DNA of 64,000 bases from Inia geoffrensis (taxonomy: Eukaryota; Chordata; Mammalia; Artiodactyla; Iniidae). The stretch covers positions 70,108,501-70,172,500 of the forward strand of contig CM070901.1 in the NCBI GenBank assembly GCA_036417435.1, written 5' to 3'. A model generated the notes under the pieces. The model did not search any database and was not told the DNA's origin. It worked only from the letters and a program-made list of their open reading frames with translations. The position numbers and the translations under genes are program-made. Below, piece by piece: positions 58,090 through 64,000 of this stretch. The number at the start of each line of letters is the position of its first letter. The stretch's first letter is position 1.

Positions 58090-59285
58090 GGTGAGTTTTA
58101 CAAATATATACATAAAAGCCCCAACCACCCAATAAAGTTATAGAATATTTTTGCAAGCCTGAAGAATTTCCTTCTCTCCTTTGTGGTCAGTCCCACTCAG
58201 TCCTAGCACAAGAAAAATAATTATCTTGCTTTCTGTTTGATATGGTTTTACCTTTGCCAGAATTTAACATAAATGGAATCAAATCATATACTCAGTTTTG
58301 CATCTTGTTTTATTTCACTTGCCATAATGTTTTGGAGACTCACTCATATTGTTAAAATTTTAGTTCACTTTTTACTGCTTAACAGTATTCCATTTATTAA
58401 TCATCACACTTTTTTATTTATTTATTTTTGGCTGCATTGGGTCTTCATTGCTGGGTGCTGGCTTTCTCTAGTTGCTGTGAGTGGGAGCTACTCTTCGTGT
58501 GGTGCACGGGCTTCTCATTGCAGTGTCTTCTCTCATTGCGGAGCACAGGCTCTAGGTGCATGAACTTCAGTAGTTGTGGCATACAAGCTCAGTAGTTGTG
58601 GTACATGGGCTTAGTTGCTCCACGGCATGTGGCATCTTCCTGGACCAGGGCGCGAACCCGTGTTCCCTGAATTGGAAGGTGGATTTTTAACCACTGCACC
58701 ACCAGGGAAGTCCCTAATCATCACAATTTATTCACCTGTTGAACTGTTGAAGGACATTTATATTACTTCCAGTTTGAGACTATTAGGATTAAAACTCTTA
58801 TGAATATTAATTTCTAAGTCATTGCTTAGACGTACATGTTCATTTGTCTCTGGTTAGTACCTATGAATGGAATGGCTGTTTAACTATTTACAAACTGCTA
58901 TACTATTTTTCAGAGAGGTTGTATCATAATTAATTTCCATGAGCAATGTATGCATGTACCAGTGCTTGCACATCCTAGCCAACTCTTGGTGTAGTCAGTC
59001 TTTTAAATTTCTTAAATGTATAGTGATATTTCATTGCACTTTTATCATGTGTTTTCTTGAATTTTAATTATGTTGACCATTTTTCATGTGCTCTGGCTAT
59101 TTGTACATCTTGTTTTGTGAAGTATGTATTCAAATGTTTGACTATGTTTTAATTAACATGTTTTTTTTTTCCTTTGTAAGAGTGATTTTTACATTTTGAA
59201 TACAATTTCTTTATCAGATATACATTTTGCAAATATGTACTCCTACTATGTAGTTTATTTTTCCATTTTATTAATCATGCCTTTT
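58090..59285 (-). mobile_element. Old L1 3' UTR region, split by a SINE
   Basis: Reads as the reverse complement of an old L1 3' region: GTGAGTTTTACAAATATATA, ATAAATGGAATCAAATCATA, and after the SINE ACCTGTTGAACTGTTGAAGG and ..ACATTTTGAATACAATTTCTTTATCAGATA. Strongly diverged. Confidence 0.6.
58410..58714 (-). mobile_element. CHR-type SINE, long form
   Basis: Complete long-form copy in reverse orientation: TTTTTGGCTGCATTGGGTCT, CTTTCTCTAGTTGCTGTGAG, through to CCACCAGGGAAGTCC. Flanking repeats TAATCATCACAC (58398-58409) and TAATCATCACAA (58715-58726) differ at the last base. More diverged than the short copies. Confidence 0.93.
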
Positions 59286-61880
59286 TTATAACAGTTTTAA
59301 TAAAATATAATTTTCATACCATAAAATATACACTTTTAAAGCGTACAGTTCAGTGGTTTTTAGTATATTCACAGAGTTGTGTAACCATCAACATTATCTA
59401 ACTTAGGATAGCAGAAGTTTTTAATTTGGATATAGTTCAATTAATCATTATTGTTCTTTTTATTATTCACATGGTCTTCCTCCTCTCTAATAAATATCTG
59501 TCTACTCCAAGGTGCAGGTTATCTCCTATGTTTTATTATGAAATTTGTGTAGTTTTGATATTTTTTAAATTTTGTATAGGAGAATAGGTAAGAGTCAAGG
59601 TTTATATTTTTTAATATGTACATCCAGTATTTCCATCCACAGTATGTTGACATGACTATTCTTTCCTTATTGAAATACCTTCACACCTTTGCTGAAAATT
59701 TATTGACCTTATATTCATGGCACTATTTCCATACTGTACTTTCTGTTACATTGATACATGTGTCTACACTTCTTTTCATTTTTAATATCTATTTTCTTTC
59801 TAATTTTACAAGCAATACATGTTCATTGCTGACAACTAGAAATACATGAAAGCATAAGTTAAAAATTAACAATCACCCATGTTCCCCACTACCCTAGAGG
59901 TAACTATTATTACTATTTGGATACATTTCCTCCCAGTGTCTACATATTTCTTTAACTGAAGTATAATTGAACTACTATGTTAGTTCCAGGTGTACAACAT
60001 AGCGAGTTGGTATTTCTATACATTACAAAATAATCACCATATTATATCTAGTTTCCATCTGTCACCATACAAAGATATTACAATATAAATGACTATAATC
60101 CTTATGTTGTACATTCCATCCCCATGACTCATTTATTTTGTTAATGGAAGTTTGTACCTCTTGACCTCTGTCATTTATTTGTGTCGATTCTTATGTCAAT
60201 ACCATTTGGTCAACATTGTGCTAGAGTATGTCTTTAAATCTGGGTCATCTGTTTCTAAATTGTGCTCATCTATTTTAAATGTTTTCATCTATTTCTAAAT
60301 TGTTTTGTTTATTCTATGTGTTTTGCATTATCATATAAAATTTAGAATCAACTTGTCAATTTCTAGAGCAAAGCATGCTGGGATTTGTATTGTACTTGTG
60401 TTTAACAATAAATCAAATTGAGGATAATTGTCATGTTAACAATTTTGAGTCTCTCAATCTATGGTCATGTTACAACTTTATATTTATTTAGGTCTTCTTT
60501 GTTTTTTCTCAGTAGTTTTTCTTTTTAATTTTTACTGTACCTAAATATTTCATGGCCTGATGGCATTTTATATTGCTATTATAATTAATATCAGCTTCCA
60601 CTATTTTTGTTGGTATTATAAAGAAATACAGTTCTTTTTTATATGTCAACTTATTACCTTGTAGTCCTTGCATATCTTACAATTTTGCTAAATTCATTTA
60701 CTAGGCTTTTTTTTTTAACTAAAAATGTTTTACTAACTTTTTACTTTGATTGCTTTGCAGTTTGTACATAAATAATCACATTTTCTGTGAATAGAGTTTT
60801 ACTTATTTTCCAATATGACTGCCTTTTATTTGTTTTCCTTGCCTTGTTGCATTGGCTAGTACTCTCAATGCAACATTGAATTGAAGTGAAAAAGGTAGAT
60901 ATCCTTGATTTGTTCTGAGTCCAGGAATCACTTAACATATATTTAATTGCCCAGGAAGTGTTCTCCCTTTGCAAATAGGCTTGAAGAAAAATGATATTCT
61001 GCTTTTGTTGGGTGTGGAGTTTTATAAATATCAATTAAATAAAGTTTGGTGTTACTGATTAGGTCTTTTATACTTTTATTAATATTTATCAATTACAAAA
61101 AGAGAAGTTTGAAATCTTTATCTACAATTTTGGAATTGCCTGCTTTTTTTTGCCCCTTCCTGGAATTTGAATCTTTGTTGTAAAATGCATATTCATTTTT
61201 AACCATTAGAACTTTTACTCAATTTTTTAATCATTAAAAATGGTCACCTTTACTACTGTTAATATTCTTGATGCTTAAATCCACTTTGTCTGATGTTAAA
61301 ATAGTCACTCTGGCTTTCTAATGATTAGAATTTTTGTGCATTTTTTCTAAACTCTTACTGTTATCTGCAAATTTATATTTTAAATGAGTTTCTTGCAGAA
61401 AACATGTAATTGGAATCTTATTTTTTTATCAAAGTCTGGTCATCTCTGTCTTTTACTTGATGCATTTAGATAATTTATTCTTGTTTGGTTTTTTTTTGCG
61501 GTACGTGGGCCTCTCACTGTTGCAGCCTCTCCTGTTGCAGAGCACAGGCTCCGGACGTGCAGGCTCAGCGGCCATGGCTCATGGGCCCAGCCACTCTGTG
61601 GCATGTGGGATCCTCCCAGACCGGGGCACGAACCCGTGTCCCCTGCATCGGCAGGCGGACTCTCAACCACTGCACAACCAGGGAAGCCCGATAATTTATT
61701 CTTGATATGTTTCATTTCATTGATGGTTTTTAAGTGTATCATCTTGCTTTCTGATATCTTTGTTCCATCAAAACTTTGTTCCTGTTTTCCCTTTTTCTTG
61801 ACTTCCATTGTGTTAACAGAATGTTTTTAGTATTCTGTTTCATTTTTTCTATTGTTTTATTAGCAATATCTTTGTTTTTG
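59286..61880 (-). mobile_element. Old L1 layers: 3' UTR and ORF2, with a nested SINE
   Basis: Begins with TACACTTTTAAAGCGTACAG and TTCAGTGGTTTTTAGTATAT, a typical old L1 3' UTR in reverse. A second 3' UTR-like piece lies at 59945-60130. ORF2 RT-region traces run from about 60150 to 61060 (for example ..CCTTGCCTTGTTGCATTGGC), and linker/endonuclease traces to 61440 and after the SINE at 61690. At least two insertions are mixed here; boundaries are approximate. Confidence 0.65.
61484..61689 (-). mobile_element. CHR-type SINE, short form, nested in old L1
   Basis: Reverse-oriented copy with perfect flanking repeats GATAATTTATTCTTG (61469-61483 and 61690-61704). The usual GCGCCACC reads GCACAACC. 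Poly(T) tail is only about ten. Confidence 0.95.
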
Positions 61881-62114
61881 TTTTTTTTCCCTAAAATATG
61901 CATCTTCAACTTACCATAGTCAATCTTTTAAAAAAATTGTAACATTTTATAATGTGACTTTTACAACACTGTACATTCATTTACGCCTTTTGAGTTTTGT
62001 GCTATTTTTTCATATATTGTACTTCTAAATATTATAAACCTCATATTACATTTTTATGTTGTATTTGATTTTATTCTTTATGTATTTTGCTAGCTTTAAA
62101 AACTGTTATATTAA

Positions 62115-62232
62115 AAAATGGGAAGGAAATCAGAAAAACAGGGGATATAGGTATACATATAGCTGATTCACTTCACTGTACCGCAGAAACTAACACAACA
62201 TTGTAAAGCAGCTATAGTCCAATAAAAAAAAT
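62115..62232 (+). mobile_element. L1 3' terminal fragment
   Basis: GGGGATATAGGTATACATAT, AGCTGATTCACTTCACTGTA, ACTAACACAACATTGTAAAG, then CCAATAAAAAAAATAA: the last ~110 bases of an L1 3' UTR with its tail. Confidence 0.8.
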
Positions 62233-62416
62233 AACTTCTATATTTACTGAAATGTTTGCCATTCCCAGAACTCTGCATTACTTCAAGGAGATCCAAGTTT
62301 TCCTTGCCAATCATTTTATTTCAATTTTAAGAACGTCCTTTGAGATTTTCTTTGGTAAGTTCTGTTGACTAAAAATTCCTCAGCTTTTGTTTTCTTTTTG
62401 TGTTTTTTAATGTACT

Positions 62417-62775
62417 CTTTTTTATTGAAGTATAGTTGATTTATAATGCTGTGTTAGTTTCAGGTGTACAGCAAAGTGATTCAGTTATATATATTCTTTT
62501 ATATTCTTTTTCAGATTTTTTCCCACATAGGTTATTACAAGATATTGAGTATAGTTCCCTGTGCTATACAGGACCTTGCTGGTTATCTCTTTTATATATG
62601 GTAATGCATGTATGTTAATTGCAAACTCCCAATATACCCTTCCTCCTCTTTCCCCTTGGATAGCCATAAATATGTTTTCTATGTCTGTGAGGCTACTTCT
62701 GTTTTGTAAATAAGCTCAATTGTATTATTCTTTAGATTACATATATAAGTAATATCACATATTTGTCTTTCTTTT
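62417..62775 (-). mobile_element. L1 3' UTR fragment
   Basis: Reverse complement of an artiodactyl-type L1 3' end: TTTTTTATTGAAGTATAGTT, TTAGTTTCAGGTGTACAGCA, ATAGTTCCCTGTGCTATACA, to CTTCTGTTTTGTAAATAAGC. Confidence 0.8.
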
Positions 62776-62776
62776 T

Positions 62777-63473
62777 TAAATTTTATTGGAGTATCGTTTA
62801 CTTACAATGCCGTGTTAGTTTCAGGTGTATAACAAAGTGATTCAATTATACATATACATATATTCATTCTTTTTCAGATTATTTTCCCATATAGTTTATT
62901 ACAGAATATTGAGTAGAGTTTCATGTGCTATACAGTATGTCCTTGTTGATTATCAATTTTACATATAGTAGTGTGTATAAGTTAACTCCAATTTATCTCT
63001 CTCCCACACTACATTTCCCCTTAGGTAACCATAAATTTGTTATTAAAATCTGTGAGTCTGTTTCTGTTTTGTAAATAATGTCATTTATATCACTTATTTT
63101 CAGGTAGACTTCAAATATGAGTAATATCATATGATACTGTCTTTCTCTGCCTGACTTACTTCACTTAGAATGCTAATCTCTAAATCTATCCATGTTGCTG
63201 CAAATGGCATTATTTCCTTCATTTTTCTGGCTGAGTAGTATTCCACTGTATATATGTATATATCACATCTTCTATATGCATTCAACAGTCAATAGATATT
63301 TAGGTTGCTGCCATGTCTTTGTCATTGTAAATAGTGCTGCTATAAACATTGGGGTGTGTGTATCTTTTTGAATTAGATTTTTTGTCTTTTCTAGATATAT
63401 GTCCAGGAGTGGGATTGCAGAAACATATGGTAACTCTATATTAAGTTTTTTAAGAAACCTCCATGTTGAATTG
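62777..63473 (-). mobile_element. L1 3' end: 3' UTR plus ORF2 C-terminus
   Basis: Starts with TTTTATTGGAGTATCGTTTA and TTTCAGGTGTATAACAAAGT. The minus-strand frame within 63272-63473 encodes WRFLKKLNIELPYVSAIPLL and FIAALFTMTKTWQQPKYL, the ORF2 C-terminal end. It is 5'-truncated at about 63473, next to a plus-strand L1 start. It repeats the family found at 62417. Confidence 0.85.
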
Positions 63474-63477
63474 ACTG

Positions 63478-64000
63478 GGGTGGGGGCATTCAAGATGGTG
63501 GAGAAGTAAGACATAAAGATAACCTTCCTCACAGCAAATACATCAAAAAAATATATAAAAGTGGAACAACTCTTACAAAACTCCTAGTGGATGCTGGCAG
63601 AAGACCTCAGAATTCCCAAAAGGCAAGAAAATCCCCACACACATGGCGGTGCAGCTGACAGGGTCTTGGTGTTCCAGCCTGGTGTCAGGTCTGAGCCACC
63701 GAGGTGGGAGAGCTGAGTTCAGGACATTGGATGTAAGAGACCTCCCAGCCCCATGTAATATCAATTGGAGAAAGCTCTCTCAGAGACCTTTGTCTCAAGG
63801 CTAAGACCCAGCTCAACCCAACGGCCAGCAAGATCCATTCCTGGATGCCCCATGCCAAACAACTAGCAAGACAGGAACACAGGCCACTCATTAACAGAGA
63901 GGCTGCCTAAAATCATGCTAAGTTCACAGACACCACAAAACACACCACCAGATGTGGCCATGCCCACCAGAAAGACAAAATCTAGCCCCAACAACCAGAA
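63478..64000 (+). mobile_element. L1 LINE 5' end with internal 5' UTR deletion, continues past window
   Basis: Starts GGGGTGGGGG..CAAGATGGTGGAGAAG, the same 5' end as the minus L1 at 26.31 kb. Bases to about 63640 match the first ~150 bases of that L1. From about 63648 (CAGCTGACAGGGTCTTGGTG) it matches the part near 24650 on the minus strand, so about 1.45 kb of 5' UTR is absent. It then runs on in step with 37880-38160 of the plus-strand L1 to the window end, just before ORF1. Confidence 0.88.

Overview
This window is nuclear DNA from a cetartiodactyl mammal, almost certainly a cetacean. The main evidence is twelve tRNA-Glu-derived SINEs of the CHR/Bov-tA group (tRNA-like head starting GGGCTTCCCTGGTGGCGCAG, B-box GGTTCG). 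Eight share one short form that ends straight in poly(A) after ..GAGAGGCCCGCGTACCGC, most with 11-17 bp target-site duplications (TSDs) still readable. L1 LINEs with the artiodactyl/cetacean type of 3' UTR fill much of the rest. There are no bacterial-style genes, no CRISPR array and no intact protein-coding gene. The longest open frames are all L1 ORF2 or L1 ORF1 segments, SINE read-through or low-complexity sequence.

Layout. 1-3.1 kb: two L1 3' portions in tandem on +. 3.1-12 kb: AT-rich sequence with old repeats, three short CHR SINEs, a MIR and a possible zinc-finger gene remnant near 10.2-10.9 kb. 12.8-14.9 kb: mixed L1 pieces and a diverged ~108-bp tandem repeat. 14.9-18.4 kb: mostly unassigned, with one long-form SINE. 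18.4-26.6 kb: a processed pseudogene that I identify as COA8 (APOPT1), split in two by a full-length minus-strand L1 (18.61-26.31 kb), which itself carries two SINEs inside ORF1. 26.6-35.7 kb: unassigned sequence with an L2 fragment and two SINEs. 35.75-43.46 kb: a full-length plus-strand L1 with a CpG-rich 5' UTR and identifiable but broken ORF1 and ORF2. 43.6-52.5 kb: old L1 sequence, a MER5A, a Tigger/MER2 DNA transposon nested in an L1 and a doubly truncated plus-strand L1 piece. 52.7-53.7 kb: a minus-strand olfactory receptor pseudogene of the OR10K subfamily with three in-frame stops. 54-58 kb: unassigned sequence with a recent exact 72-bp tandem duplication, one SINE and one MIR. 58-63.5 kb: old L1 layers with two more SINEs. 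63.48-64 kb: the 5' end of another plus-strand L1 that has lost about 1.45 kb of its 5' UTR in a pattern that could come from splicing of L1 RNA.

The elements do not form a pathway. What the window records is an insertion history: COA8 retrocopy, then L1 insertion, then SINE insertions into that L1; and loss of an olfactory receptor, as expected in whales and dolphins. I found no convincing previously undescribed biological system. The items most worth checking are the split COA8 retrocopy, the possible spliced-L1 insertion at 63.5 kb, the tandem repeats in the plus-strand L1 5' UTR, and the unassigned ~108-bp repeat at 13.1 kb.
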